In this document: positions 26,501 through 36,500 of the stretch, in pieces
Numbering within the stretch: the first letter of the stretch is position 1
How the letters are laid out: each line of letters begins with the position of its first letter
From: Pseudobdellovibrionaceae bacterium
Lineage (GTDB): Bacteria > Bdellovibrionota > Bdellovibrionia > Bdellovibrionales > UBA1609
Direction: 5' to 3'
Assembly: GCA_020635075.1 (NCBI GenBank)
Contig: JACKAM010000001.1
Location: 1,178,001-1,242,000, forward strand
Length of the DNA: 64,000 nt
Made by a program: the position numbers and the translations under genes
Notes under the pieces: generated by a model
Database searches by the model: none
Seen by the model: the letters and a program-made list of their open reading frames with translations, nothing else
Told to the model about the DNA's origin: nothing

Positions 26501-27766
26501 GGCTTGTCTCAGCGTCACCGGGCCCACTAACAGATTCAATGCCACCATGCCCATTCCAACCAATTCAATGGGGCCTGCCAGAGCGGGCAACTCATGGGCC
26601 GCCACTCCGACGAGGCCCAGAGTCACCCCCGCCTGAGGCAGATAGGCCAACCATGAACTTTCTGTAACTTTGGAATTCTCGCCACCCAACTTCGATCCCC
26701 ACCGGGATGAAAAATAGTAGGAAATTGCCCGCAGAGCAAACAGCAGCAGAGCCAAGAGCCCCACACTTTTAACCCCACTCAAATCCAAGGCGGCTCCGGC
26801 ATTGGTAAAAAACACGATAAATACAGGAAGGCTGATTTTTTCCAAAGGTCGATGAAGCTCACCCTCCCACTTGGAAAAGTTCCCCACCACCATGCCTGCA
26901 ATAATAAACACTAAAAGTAATTCCAGCTTGAAGGCAGCACTCAGCTCGGCCACACCAAGAATGGTTGCTGCCACAAACAGCAGCATCTCTCGGCGAACAA
27001 AATGCAAATAAAGCATCAGCAGTCCACCCAATACTCCGCCAGCAAGCAGAGATAGGCCGAGTTCAATCAAAAGATGCACCACAACCGAGGCATGACTCGC
27101 GGTTTGACCTCCATCATCATCAGTAAGCACTCCCGCCATCGCCAATACAAAGGCCAACACCAACACCACTATCAAATCTTTGGCTACTGCCATGCCCAAG
27201 ACCAAATCGGTCATTCGCCCCTTGGACTGAGCCTCGTTGGTAACCGCCAAAGCAATTGCGGGAGACGTGCCAATGGAGAGAGCCGCAAAGATCATTGCCA
27301 AGGCCAAATCCGCCATAGCACTGCCAGTGGCAATGATTTGAAACTGCCGCTGTACAAGGAAAAAGCCACCGCCCACCAGTAATGCCAGAGTGATGATCTT
27401 AAAGCCAATGGTCGCCAGCAGAGTCTTAGAAACCTGACGCAAAGATTCAAAACGCAACTCCAACCCAGCATTCAAGGCAATGAGCCCCAAAGCCAGGGTG
27501 CTAAACATCTTAATATCCTCAACGACTGATGTACTGAGGACATTCATCACTCCAGGGCCCAAAATGACACCTGCCAAAATGTAACCCGTCACCTTCGGCA
27601 ATTTAAACCGGCCGGCAATTTCAGAGGCCGAATAGGCCGCCAGGAGCACAAAGCCAACACTGGCCAAAAACAAGGGTACCCCTCCCGTTTGCGCCACTCC
27701 CAAGGTCTTCAAGGCAATCATTGCCGCGAGAAGAATTCCAAGTACCACGACTTGTCTAAACACCAA
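23573..27766 (-). CDS. Giant CPA2 antiporter fused to a STAND/AAA-like NTPase
   Basis: 1397 residues, far above the ~400-600 usual for CPA2 antiporters. Residues 1-430 are a 12-13 helix cation:proton antiporter of the Kef/CPA2 type: GYILAGVILGPG (61-72), GTSPAIALAVTNE (166-178) and the transport-site helix with Asp197 preceded by Lys196, where KefC has Gln-Asp. No RCK/TrkA-N domain follows. Instead ~670 residues of charged, mostly helical sequence lead to an NTPase: Walker A AEPGMGRTS with Arg1107 in place of Lys, Walker B MVVMIDNLDNW (Asp1168-Asn1169), and a winged-helix-like end (LYRYGPRTIGQLRESLIWDV, LEATGLVARC). Ion exchange is known for the family; NTP-dependent gating is inferred. Start: TTG at 27766, or GTG one codon on with better spacing from AGGAG. 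Confidence 0.85.
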   Translation of the reverse strand: MVFRQVVVLGILLAAMIALKTLGVAQTGGVPLFLASVGFVLLAAYSASEIAGRFKLPKVTGYILAGVILGPGVMNVLSTSVVEDIKMFSTLALGLIALNAGLELRFESLRQVSKTLLATIGFKIITLALLVGGGFFLVQRQFQIIATGSAMADLALAMIFAALSIGTSPAIALAVTNEAQSKGRMTDLVLGMAVAKDLIVVLVLAFVLAMAGVLTDDDGGQTASHASVVVHLLIELGLSLLAGGVLGGLLMLYLHFVRREMLLFVAATILGVAELSAAFKLELLLVFIIAGMVVGNFSKWEGELHRPLEKISLPVFIVFFTNAGAALDLSGVKSVGLLALLLFALRAISYYFSSRWGSKLGGENSKVTESSWLAYLPQAGVTLGLVGVAAHELPALAGPIELVGMGMVALNLLVGPVTLRQALQATIPRVATEDQSAHGERTELAPIEVSDLHPSLDLRDVHDEEVRTRAKDLFAQLEQGFEDLMGARFQPLVSGVIEDLQSHIGSKGVFNDEILDAMEEQTFRLRQRAKAVLSLYQKQDGLLLQQSSVVTVPFREEHFRWQTGDSWSIRIKKMGLRFKLFLNPKHRPLRREVPLQSIVRYHLCPALSQFSWTFSNNWIRAVYLITEEVRRGLVAGNVEEKEIWTKCQELLKGSLDLAQSDFRFMLSKAGRGLSWSLNNVGSPFLRSDEVRFSLAEPEVSRYLHGAEADVKLWEEKFLFVNNTLRAHLMTGYIQKVVDEIIEGRCLQPLEGAREMVHHVCGELKGHLAEVKKRLATITPETQVDVKAMENNIRAVGADCLRKLRFRSLSLGSNRLLNRDLTHAIRERLPVHQRELEILTEDSIGRDVYRPQELDVISINLDNNFHESVLIEVLPLIESRMERVFGFNESLAVECEDALNVLEYSLESTHGSAAEEFAEAKSNAEGAVARAIDKISDLENDFLKQLSQTEEDVHQFIGEANTELWKGLHRAGVVDSATTRIRGVQGWLAQKWEVRKRVIGEKTRRVGKDLRRSLKVLEGHQAATALRERIHEGRLDAQVVRSYLEDHYLAQTREELPRLYQRLFSLDPLQDRRFFSAHREALDVVLGQGRQQNIGRRLLVTAEPGMGRTSLLNICQLEFPNARIVRLEQDVYHTTTRILPALGAELGTDASINNLLRELRRQNMVVMIDNLDNWLQPSGYEGMERFCDLVVRAPENVSWIATIRDPNYGLFQDAFDLRSVFTEVVRLKPLDGECLRRVIYDRHKLSGLELEFASSLGLDRIKQIWKTGDEHLFFSTLKSRSHGNLRLALALWVHSLEGVSGDRLQISLHKSMVEGFGFLDAFSEGSLILLKELYRYGPRTIGQLRESLIWDVRILRRELNSLEATGLVARCDRDGRIYQIPPDLTFSIGTHFQDTHWV

Positions 27767-27772
27767 TTACTC

Positions 27773-29218
27773 CTAACGCCGCCAACACTCCGGATAAAAC
27801 ACGGCAAACAAAACAAATATCTCCAGACGTCCCGCAATCATCAAAAAACTTAAGGCCATCTTGCCCAAGGCAGGGATAAACTCATAGTTCTGCAGTGGCC
27901 CGACACCGGAGAGTCCGGGACCTACACTCGATAAGCAAGCCACAACCGAACTCATGGCCGTCATCAGGTCCAATCCCAAAAAAACCATTAAGATTGACCC
28001 AAACGCAAAGAGCAGAAAGTAAGCGCAAAAAAACAATAAAATGCCATTAACCACATAGCCCGGAATTGTTGCTCCCCCTAGGCGGAACGAAAAAACTGCT
28101 TGAGGATGAAGCACTGAGCGAAGTTCGTGAAGAACTGCCCGATACATGACAAAGACCCGGGAGGCCTTCAGTCCACCAGCTGTTGATCCGGCACTTGCCC
28201 CAATAAACATACACACAAACAGCAGGAACCTAGCCAAATTTGGGTAGGCATCGAAGTCTTCGGTCATCAATCCAGTGGTCGTAGTAACAGCGACAGTCTG
28301 AAACAAACTGTAACGGAGAGACTCAAAAAAACCGCCATGGCGGTCTAAGGTCAAAAGGGTGATCACTCCACCCACCAGCAGATTGATCCCAAGGAAAAAT
28401 CGCAATTCGTAATTACGCCAAAAGGATCTTAGCTGTCCTTTGATGAGACCATAGTAAAGACCAAAGTTAAGACCTCCCAGCAGCATGAACACAATAGAGA
28501 TCCAATCAATAACCGGACTTCTAAAAGCCCCAATACTTGCCCCACGCGTGGAAAACCCACCCGTCGATAAAATCGAAAAGGCATGACAAAAACTCTCAAA
28601 AAGATTCATTCCAGCCAAATGAAGAAGGACAAGACAAATACTGGTTAACCCGGCGTAAATCCACCATAACCGCAAAGCTGTTTGCCGAATACGTGGCTTC
28701 AAATCCTCTGACACGGGGCCTGGAGCCTCCGTGCGAAACAACTGTTTGGCCCCGACTCCCATTTGAGGAAATACGGCCACAAACAGCACGACAATCCCCA
28801 TGCCGCCAATCCAGTGAGACAAACACCTCCACAGATTTGTCGACCGACTCAAGCCATCCACATCTGCCACAACCGTCGCGCCAGTCGTAGTAAAGCCAGA
28901 GACTGCCTCAAAGATGGAGCTGGAAAGGGAGGGGATGGCGCCCTCCAAATAAAAAGGCAATCCACCAAAAAAGCCCAGGGCAATCCAAATAAAAGCCACT
29001 ACGCCAAAGGCATCTTTGCGGTGGATCTCCGCCTTTGCCCTGCCTCCTACCTTTCTCAACACCAAAGCCACGATCACAACCAGCACTGCGGTCATACCGT
29101 AGGCAAAAACACCATCACCATTGTTGTCAATGACGGCCACTGCAAGAGGGGCCACCAAAAACAAAGCCAATAGCATCAACAAAGAAGACACATATAAACA
29201 AACGACTCTTAGATTCAA
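27773..29218 (-). CDS. trkH: TrkH/KtrB-family potassium channel subunit
   Basis: 481 residues, ten or more membrane helices. The four pore loops of the TrkH/KtrB fold can be read in order: FTTTGAT near residue 110, STGGFST near 218, TTTTGLMTED near 313 and LSSVGPGLSG near 430. Known: forms a K+ (or Na+) uptake channel regulated by the TrkA ring. It starts with TTG, seven bases after GGAG within TTAGGAGTGAGAAG, the T of which overlaps the stop of trkA. The same TTAGGAG arrangement links it to the antiporter-NTPase gene downstream. It is the third gene of the ion operon. Confidence 0.93.
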   Translation of the reverse strand: MNLRVVCLYVSSLLMLLALFLVAPLAVAVIDNNGDGVFAYGMTAVLVVIVALVLRKVGGRAKAEIHRKDAFGVVAFIWIALGFFGGLPFYLEGAIPSLSSSIFEAVSGFTTTGATVVADVDGLSRSTNLWRCLSHWIGGMGIVVLFVAVFPQMGVGAKQLFRTEAPGPVSEDLKPRIRQTALRLWWIYAGLTSICLVLLHLAGMNLFESFCHAFSILSTGGFSTRGASIGAFRSPVIDWISIVFMLLGGLNFGLYYGLIKGQLRSFWRNYELRFFLGINLLVGGVITLLTLDRHGGFFESLRYSLFQTVAVTTTTGLMTEDFDAYPNLARFLLFVCMFIGASAGSTAGGLKASRVFVMYRAVLHELRSVLHPQAVFSFRLGGATIPGYVVNGILLFFCAYFLLFAFGSILMVFLGLDLMTAMSSVVACLSSVGPGLSGVGPLQNYEFIPALGKMALSFLMIAGRLEIFVLFAVFYPECWRR

Positions 29219-29228
29219 CTTCTCACTC

Positions 29229-30575
29229 CTAAGATCCTAGAACCCGTTTTAGAGTGCGACTGAGTTCATTGATCTTTGCGGAATCCACCGCAAATAGCAA
29301 ATGACTGTCGGGAGCCAACCGCAATGCTGGTTCTAATGGCGCGAATTCTTCGTGGCGAGAAACAGCAAGAAGGTGGCAGTCAGAGGGCCAACTCAAATCT
29401 CCAAGACGAACCTCTCCTCCATGCCAACTTTCCGGAATATGGACCTCGGCAATCTCGTGATGGCACGAAGGCAGAGATTTGCGTTGTACAATCCAGTCGG
29501 GGGTGGTCAGCATGTGGATGTGTTTACCCACCAACTCATGGGAACTCGCGGTCCCGGTGACGCCGAGGCGATCGTACACCTGGGCATAGCCGGGGCGGTG
29601 AACCAGAGCAAATGTAGCAGCAACACCCAACTCCTTTCCCAATAGAGAACTCATCAAATTCACCTCGTCGGCACGAGTCACAGCAAGCAGACAATTGGCT
29701 GCCTCCACATGCTCATCGTGAAGCATGGAAATATTGGTTCCATCGCCATGAACAACGGTGACGCTTTCCAACTCTTCAGAAATTCGCTGGCAGCGGGAGC
29801 GATTAACATCGATGACCATCATCTTGCCACATTCGGCCTGAAGACCCTGGGCCAATTGAAATCCAACATCCCCACCGCCAATGATCACAGTCCGCTTGCC
29901 ACCAAAGCGGTCACTCAGTCGGCGTAAGGCCACGCCAAAGGATTCGGCAGACCCGCACACGAGAAGCCTGTCGCCTTCATAAACCCGGCTGATTTCTTCG
30001 ACCCGGCGAAATGTGTTTTCCCGCAGGACACCGGCAATTCTGGTTTGCTTCCCAAGCTCGATCTCACTCGGAGGTTTATCCAAGTGGCGAAATCCATCCG
30101 CCACTTCAGCCACCCCGATGTTGATAGAATTTAAGGCGAAATTGCCCACGAACTCGCAGTCCAGCTGACGAACTCGACGAATCAGCTCGCTGCTCACCAG
30201 GCGAGAAGCACACAAAATTGCTGAGACACCCAGGACGTTTCGGTCTACTCCACGGGGGTTGAGATAAAAAGCGGGGGCATCAACACGCGCCACAGATTTT
30301 TTAACTGCCACCTCGCGTGCCAAAGAGGCACTCACCATATTGACCTCATCAATGCCTGTCACGGACACAAACAAATCACAATTCTCGATCCTCGCTTTCT
30401 TGAGTACCGGCCGGAAGGTGGCATTCCCACAGAGAGTCATGACATCCAGATTTTCCTCAACTCGCTTTAGAGCCTCGGGTGATTGGTCAATCACTGTCAC
30501 TTCATTGCCTGCTGCACTGAAGTTAGCCGCTAAAAAAGTTCCCACATCACCTGCACCGACAACCACGACTCTCAT
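29229..30575 (-). CDS. trkA: TrkA-like potassium uptake regulator (two RCK-N domains)
   Basis: 448 residues, the normal TrkA length. Two RCK/TrkA-N Rossmann domains are clear: VVVGAGDVGTFLAANF at the start with VIDQSPEAL, and VIIGGGDVGFQLAQGL near residue 230 with VIDVNRSRC and GDGTNISML. Each is followed by a TrkA-C-like region. Known: the cytosolic ring that gates TrkH in response to NAD(H)/ATP. The ATG shares one base with the stop codon of the upstream antiporter-like gene, and TrkH follows ten bases later, so stoichiometric co-expression is expected. Confidence 0.93.
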   Translation of the reverse strand: MRVVVVGAGDVGTFLAANFSAAGNEVTVIDQSPEALKRVEENLDVMTLCGNATFRPVLKKARIENCDLFVSVTGIDEVNMVSASLAREVAVKKSVARVDAPAFYLNPRGVDRNVLGVSAILCASRLVSSELIRRVRQLDCEFVGNFALNSINIGVAEVADGFRHLDKPPSEIELGKQTRIAGVLRENTFRRVEEISRVYEGDRLLVCGSAESFGVALRRLSDRFGGKRTVIIGGGDVGFQLAQGLQAECGKMMVIDVNRSRCQRISEELESVTVVHGDGTNISMLHDEHVEAANCLLAVTRADEVNLMSSLLGKELGVAATFALVHRPGYAQVYDRLGVTGTASSHELVGKHIHMLTTPDWIVQRKSLPSCHHEIAEVHIPESWHGGEVRLGDLSWPSDCHLLAVSRHEEFAPLEPALRLAPDSHLLFAVDSAKINELSRTLKRVLGS

Positions 30576-31870
30576 CAGGAATCCCCTTCCGTTTGAGCAG
30601 GTAAATCAATCTTTACCTGGATTTCGCCGGCATCCAAAAGCAGGCGCCTCAACTCCACATAGCCCAAAAGCTGATTGAGGAGCACTCCTCCTAAGACTGC
30701 CGACAAAACGAGATTCCCCCCCGCGGGAAATCGCTCCAAAAAACTCAAGCCGATGGCAATTGCCATCAAATCCTGACCCATCAGGCCAGCACCTAAATTG
30801 GGCCCCCTCTCCCCATGGGTTCCCGCCAGTTGCCGAAAGATTGAAGGCGTGACTTGCTTCATCGCCCAATAGCGAATGGCGAAGTAGGCCGATGGGAACA
30901 CCCATTCTAGCCCACTTACAGGTTCCCAGTGGGCTCCGGCAAATATCAACAACATCACAAAAATTGGTTCGGCAATCCGATCAAGTGCCGGTCGAATATC
31001 CACCGCATATTGAGAGGCCAGCCCCAGTGTTGCGCCAAAAATAAAATTCACAAACAAAGGGGAAATCCCAAGTGCTGTGCCCACACCACTGGCAAACACC
31101 ACACCACCGAAGGACGCCAGGTAGAGGCGATCCTCTTGAGATTCCCGTCCGATAAACAAAGAAAACAAAAATCCACAGGACACTCCGGCGGCAATTGCTG
31201 TCAATGCCCACTCTGAAACCGTAATTCCCATGCTGCCCGCAGTTTCCACTGCGCGGGAAGAGGAAAGGGCAAATCCAAAGACCAACACCGCCACCATCTG
31301 GAAGACTCGGGCCAGTAACTGCAACCTCTCCGTCACCGGTCCACTGTTGCGATAGAGGCTTTGGGCATTGTTCAGCAAGATGGTCGAGGCCGAAGCCGCC
31401 CCGGCCCCTAAGGTCAGGGCAATCCACAAATGGGTATCGCAAAATTCAAATCTGCTGACCTCCTGCCATGGCCATACCCACTCGAAGCTCCACAAAACCA
31501 CGCCATGGCCCACCTCACTTGAGAGAATGAACAAAGTCATTGCACCCATCAGGACGGAAACCACCAAAAGGACGACCAAAGAAGCTGAAACCCCGGCCCA
31601 GAAAACTTCCCGCGACTTCAGGGTGTCGCGAATATGCAATCCTAGAACAAAACCCACCAAGCCAATCAATAGACTTAAAAAAGGCTGAAATTGCGACAAT
31701 GTTTCGACATTGATGAGATGAAATCCTACTTTGGGGCCAATAACCGCACCCAAAAGAATGTACAATAATCCCGAGACCGAGATCAGGTTGGACTTGGTTT
31801 TTTTAAGTGTCGCACTAATGAGAAAACTAAATACAACCAAGAGGAGCAGGGCCACTGTGGTGTTGACCAT
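30575..31870 (-). CDS. CPA2 antiporter-like protein lacking the transport-site Asp
   Basis: 431 residues with 12 or so hydrophobic helices and the CPA2 N-terminal pattern (SGLLYILLGAVIGPKVG). In the helix where CPA2 members carry the ion-binding Asp (KefC: FQD), this protein reads LLARVFQMVAVLVFG, with Met after the Gln. The preceding SASTILLNNAQ matches the expected SSTAIAL-type motif, so the alignment is good. It may therefore be a non-transporting or altered-mechanism partner. The longer TTG start at 31930 lies inside the predicted promoter, so the ATG at 31870 is preferred. First gene of the ion operon. Confidence 0.82.
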   Translation of the reverse strand: MVNTTVALLLLVVFSFLISATLKKTKSNLISVSGLLYILLGAVIGPKVGFHLINVETLSQFQPFLSLLIGLVGFVLGLHIRDTLKSREVFWAGVSASLVVLLVVSVLMGAMTLFILSSEVGHGVVLWSFEWVWPWQEVSRFEFCDTHLWIALTLGAGAASASTILLNNAQSLYRNSGPVTERLQLLARVFQMVAVLVFGFALSSSRAVETAGSMGITVSEWALTAIAAGVSCGFLFSLFIGRESQEDRLYLASFGGVVFASGVGTALGISPLFVNFIFGATLGLASQYAVDIRPALDRIAEPIFVMLLIFAGAHWEPVSGLEWVFPSAYFAIRYWAMKQVTPSIFRQLAGTHGERGPNLGAGLMGQDLMAIAIGLSFLERFPAGGNLVLSAVLGGVLLNQLLGYVELRRLLLDAGEIQVKIDLPAQTEGDS

Positions 31871-31914
31871 CGCGCTGAAAATCCTTTCGCAGAGCCAGCC
31901 AAAATTTACGCTTA

Positions 31915-31943
31915 ATTGTTTCAAGCCCAAAGACTGGTGTCAA
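31915..31943 (-). promoter_or_regulatory. Promoter of the ion-homeostasis operon
   Basis: On the minus strand TTGACA (31943-31938), a perfect -35, is separated by 17 bases from AACAAT (31920-31915), a 4/6 match to the -10. Transcription would start near 31908, about 38 bases before the ATG at 31870. No other convincing promoter was seen before the following four genes, which are spaced by ten bases or less. Confidence 0.65.
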
Positions 31944-32008
31944 ACCAGGCCAGTCCATGAACATCATCCTAACTCTTTGTTTTCTATAAATTATGCATCG
32001 TCCCAATA

Positions 32009-32026
32009 GGCTTCTTTGTGGAAGCC
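32009..32026. repeat. Inverted repeat upstream of the ion and TolC operons
   Basis: GGCTTC-TTTGTG-GAAGCC, a 6-bp perfect stem, lies between the divergent ion operon and the TolC gene. It could be an operator or an RNA hairpin; no T-run follows. Confidence 0.35.
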
Positions 32027-32118
32027 CCTTGAGAAGCAATATTCTTTACAAAGTTCGCCTATCTCTGGCTAATCCCCAGCTTTGAACCTAGATTCTTCCG
32101 GTCTCAGGAGGTCGAAGG

Positions 32119-33564
32119 GTGACAGTGAGGATGATGACGAGAATGCTGGCAGTTGTGATTACAACGTTGGCGATTCAAGCAGAAGCAACTCAAGAACAAA
32201 CAACAGATTCCGCAAAGCAATGGACAGCAAAAGAATTCTTGAGCCAATTCCTGGCTGCTGACGAGGATCTTGTTCAGGCTCAAAGCCGGCTTGAGGTGAG
32301 CCGTCAAATCTGGTTGGGAGCCGATGACCTCTATACCAGCCGACTGTCAGTCTCGCCAACAGCCAACTGGAAGGATCAGACGTTCTCCTCTAGCGCCGGC
32401 AAATCTACCTACGATGATCAAAGCTCCGAGGTCACGGGACGCCTGGTGCAATCTTTCCCCTCAGGAACTGAGCTGGAATTTAAAGCCCAGGGCTACATGG
32501 AAAGAACCAACCCCACCCTCGGTGGCATTGATCGACAATACACTCTCACCCTCAATCAACCACTTTGGCAGAATGCCTTCGGCCGTCAATGGCGTTTGGA
32601 GAGGGATCGGGCCCTCGATTCCTATGAAGGCGAACAGGCTTCTATTGCTGCATCCAAATTAGTCGCTTGCGAGAAGGGATTAAATCTTTACTTTACGGCC
32701 TACGCAGCTCAAGAGGCGGAGCGAGACCATGCCCTCATTTTGAATTCAGCAGAAAAGGCTCTTCAGATCGCTAAATCCGCTTACCAGAAAAGACTCGTCA
32801 GACCCATTGACTACATGGCGGCACAAGCTGACTTTTTGCGCATTCAAGGACTGAAGCTCCAAGCTGACCAGGAGCTCAGTCAGTCTCTTACGGTTCTCGC
32901 ATCCTACAATGAAAAGGCCTTGTCCGCCTTGGTGCTGACGGACCCGAGTTCCCTCTTACAGGCTCTTCCCTCTGAGGACCCACAGTGGTCCAGTCACCCC
33001 CAAGCGCTTGCCAGCCTCAAGGAAGTTACCGCCGGGGAAAAGGCCATCGCCAAAGCCGAAGATCTGGCCAAGTCCCAACTGAACCTTCTACTACAGGCCG
33101 GACAGATGGAAGGTCGAGTGGAATCCGGAGCTGACCTATTGGATTACGACGAAAACTTCTACAAAGTTGGCCTCCAGTGGACCATCCCCCTTGGAGACAC
33201 CAACCTCTCAGCCGAGATCGAAAGGAAGCGAGCTGAAAAGAGGGCAGCACTCGCCCGCCAGGCAGCTGCCGAACGCATGTGGAAAGAGGACCTTCAACAA
33301 CAGCGGATCAATCGCGCCACCAAATCCGAGCAACTGAATCTAAGTGAGCGCAAAATCAAACTTTATGATCAGCAACTCAAGGAAGCCTTTCGCTTGCTGC
33401 GCGTCGGCAAACTGGAGTTCAATGATTTTATTCGCTATCAGGACACTCTTCTCAACGAGCGCATCGCCAGACATCGACTGCGTTCGCAGATGTGGGAAGC
33501 CTGGTCCCGATGGCAATTCCTGAGTCACCGGACTCAGGCCTTGTGTTTGGAAGGTGGGGTATGA
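32119..33564 (+). CDS. TolC-family outer-membrane efflux protein
   Basis: 481 residues from a GTG start behind GGAGG at eight bases. A signal peptide (MLAVVITTLAIQAEA) is followed by the two-fold alpha-helical coiled-coil plan of the outer membrane efflux family: long Ala/Gln/Glu-rich helices (QSRLEVSRQIWLG, RDRALDSYEGEQASIAASK, AEIERKRAEKRAALARQ) separated by beta-strand segments (GTELEFKAQGYMERT, NFYKVGLQWTIPLGD). It forms the outer-membrane exit duct of an efflux or secretion system. The stop codon overlaps the RND gene start (ATGA), so both are translated together. Confidence 0.86.
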   Translation: MTVRMMTRMLAVVITTLAIQAEATQEQTTDSAKQWTAKEFLSQFLAADEDLVQAQSRLEVSRQIWLGADDLYTSRLSVSPTANWKDQTFSSSAGKSTYDDQSSEVTGRLVQSFPSGTELEFKAQGYMERTNPTLGGIDRQYTLTLNQPLWQNAFGRQWRLERDRALDSYEGEQASIAASKLVACEKGLNLYFTAYAAQEAERDHALILNSAEKALQIAKSAYQKRLVRPIDYMAAQADFLRIQGLKLQADQELSQSLTVLASYNEKALSALVLTDPSSLLQALPSEDPQWSSHPQALASLKEVTAGEKAIAKAEDLAKSQLNLLLQAGQMEGRVESGADLLDYDENFYKVGLQWTIPLGDTNLSAEIERKRAEKRAALARQAAAERMWKEDLQQQRINRATKSEQLNLSERKIKLYDQQLKEAFRLLRVGKLEFNDFIRYQDTLLNERIARHRLRSQMWEAWSRWQFLSHRTQALCLEGGV

Positions 33565-36500
33565 GCCGGATAATTAAGTACTTTATTGACCGTTCCTTTG
33601 TTGTGAATTTGATCGCAGGCTTTATCTGTCTAGCTGGGGCCATCACTCTCACATCCATGAAGAGGGACCTCATACCCCCCTTTGAGTTCCAGATGATCCA
33701 AGCCCACATCTCACTGCCGGGAGCAACACCCGAGGAAATGGAGAAATTTGTCGTCTTCCCATTGGAGGAGTCTCTCAAAGGCTTGCCCGGCCTGGAAAAA
33801 GTGGAGTCAAAAAGCTCTCCAGGTAGCGCAGAAATTAATCTTTTTTATGATGCCAGCTTCAATAAAATGACTGAAGCCACGGAAACCGTTCGCTCACGCA
33901 TCGAAGCCCAAAGAGTGCGCCTGCCTCAGTCCATCCGTCACATTAAAGTCGAACGGGTCAGGGTTAACGAGGTCTTCCTGTTTGTTCTCGCCTTGGAGAA
34001 TTTTGAAGAGGACAACACCGACCATCGGCTCTACATCAAGAAACTAGAGGAAAAACTCGGACAAATCCGTGGCGTGGTAAGAACTGAGGTTCATGCCCGG
34101 GCCAGGGACGTTTACATCGAGTTTTTTCCCGAAAGACTCAAAAGTTATGATATTTCGGCGACTCAGGCCCGGCGCGCAGTGCTTGAGTCACTGAGACTCA
34201 CCCCGATTGGCCAGGTCACCGACAACGAATCCCGCTTTTCCGTGGAACTGGCCAAGGCTGACACTTCGCTTGAGGACCTCAAAAACCTCCCCATCACCTC
34301 CAACCTGCGTGGCGATGCCGTTACTTTGCGACAAATTGCCAAAGTCCATTACCGACTTGCAGATCGGGATCGTATTGTCCAATACAATGGTGAGCCCACC
34401 GTCACCCTACGAATTCTAAAGGACACTCATTCGGATACCATCGACCTCAAGGGGCAGGTTCTTAGGGTTGTGGCCGATTACAACAAAACTCTGCCAACTC
34501 CCCTAGTAGCCACCGTCTTTGCTGATGGGCCGGCCTTTATTGAAAAGCAGATCCAGGTCCTCAACCGCAATGGTCTCCTCGGCCTGGCTTTGGTCATTTT
34601 GATTTTGGTTCTCTTGCTCAACTGGCGCACCTCAATCATGACGGTATTGGGACTTCCAGTTGCCTACCTGGGCACCCTAGTGGTTCTTCAGCAAATGGGC
34701 GTGGCGATTGATTTGATTTCCATTATCGGCATGATCTTGGTCATCGGAATTCTTGTTGATGACGCCATCATCGTCAGCGAACGCTATGTGGAGAATTTGC
34801 AGGAGGGTCTTCCTCCTCGCGAGGCGGCTTACCGTGCGGCAAGGGATCTGCTTGTTCCGGTGACAGGAACTGTTCTCACCACTATCGTGGCCTTTGCACC
34901 CATGCTCCTCATCAAAAGTGAGATCTCAACAGTACTGTTTGCCGTCCCCCTGGTGATCATTGTCTCTCTGGTGTTCAGTTGGATGGAAAGCTTTTTTATT
35001 CTGCCCAATCACCTCGCCCACTTCGTCAAGTCTGCGCCCAAGCAATCAGAGGACTCTTGGTTCAATCGTATTCGCCGGGGTTACGAGTCTCTTTTGCGCT
35101 GGACCCTTAAAGGGCGCTACCCCATCATTCTCGTCCTCCTTGTTCTGTTTGGTGCCAGTGGTTACTGGGCGGCAAAGAAATTACGCCATGACTTTAACCT
35201 GCAGATCAATCTTGAGCGGGTCACAGTTTTTGCGGCCCTCAATCAAAGCACCTCCCTGGATGACTCAATGAAGCAACTGGCTCCGCTTCAGGAAACACTA
35301 CTCAAACTTCCCAAGAGCGAGGTCGAGACAGTCTATTCGCGAATCGGTAGTGTGTGGATGGACGGTCGCATGCAGGAGGGCTACCGATTTGCACGCTTCG
35401 ACCTCTATCTGGACAAAAACACCGACTACCCGACTCGACTGAGAGACAAGGTTCAGGAACACACCGAAAAGCTCCTGGCTCCGTTCAAAGAGTCAGGACA
35501 GTTTGAAAAGATCTACTCAAAGGCGAGCAGGGAAAACCTAGACAAAGACAAAAGCTCAATGGTCACCGTGCAGATTCGCGGCGGCGAAGAGGTGGACTTC
35601 CATGAAATTGAAAAGTCTCTCGCTGCAGCGGCCCTAAAGGTGGAAGGAATCAAGGAAGTGGTAGAAGATCCCGATCGCTACCGCACGTCATGGCAATTTA
35701 TGGCTGATCCCAAATCCCTTCTCCAGCACAACCTGAGCCCGACAGAACTTGCCAACCAGCTGCGCGGCCTGTTTGTCCCTGATGAACTGATTGAAACGCG
35801 CATTTCGGGGGAACGGGTGTACATTTACACCCAAAGCCTCCGCGACAGACCGCCAAGATTTGAGGAGTTGAGCCATTTGTCCGTGGTCACACCTCGTGGC
35901 ATTGATGTTCCCTTGCGTTTTTTGGGACAGTGGAAACAAAAGACGACCCTCAATAGAATCCAACATTTGGATGGTCGAAGAGAGCTTAAGGTGGATTTTA
36001 AGTTTGATCCGCAAAAGACAAATTCCACGACTGCAAAGGGCAACATCAGGTCTGCGATTGAATCGGTGCAACAGACGTTCCCCACCTATGATATTTCTGT
36101 CGTCGATACCAACGAGGAGGAAGCCAAAAATCGTGCCTGGGCTCTTAAGGTTGCAGCTGTTGCTGTGAGTGCCGTACTATTGATCCTGGCTTTGATATTG
36201 GGCAGTCTGACTCAACCCTTGTTGGTGGGCCTGCCAATTCCCTTTGGCTTGATTGGCATCATATGGGCTCTCTATCTGCACGATTTGCCTTTGGGTCTGA
36301 TGGCGATAATTGGTTTGGTAGGGACTGTGGGAGTCTCAGTGAATGACTCACTCATAATGGTCAACCACATGAATCACCTGGCGGCAAAAGCCGGAAAGAC
36401 CTTAGACCGAGAGCATATCATCAACGGCGCTTCGTCTCGGTTTCGCGCGATTCTTCTCACCACCATCACCACTCTCGGTGGCGTCTTCCCCATGGCCTAC

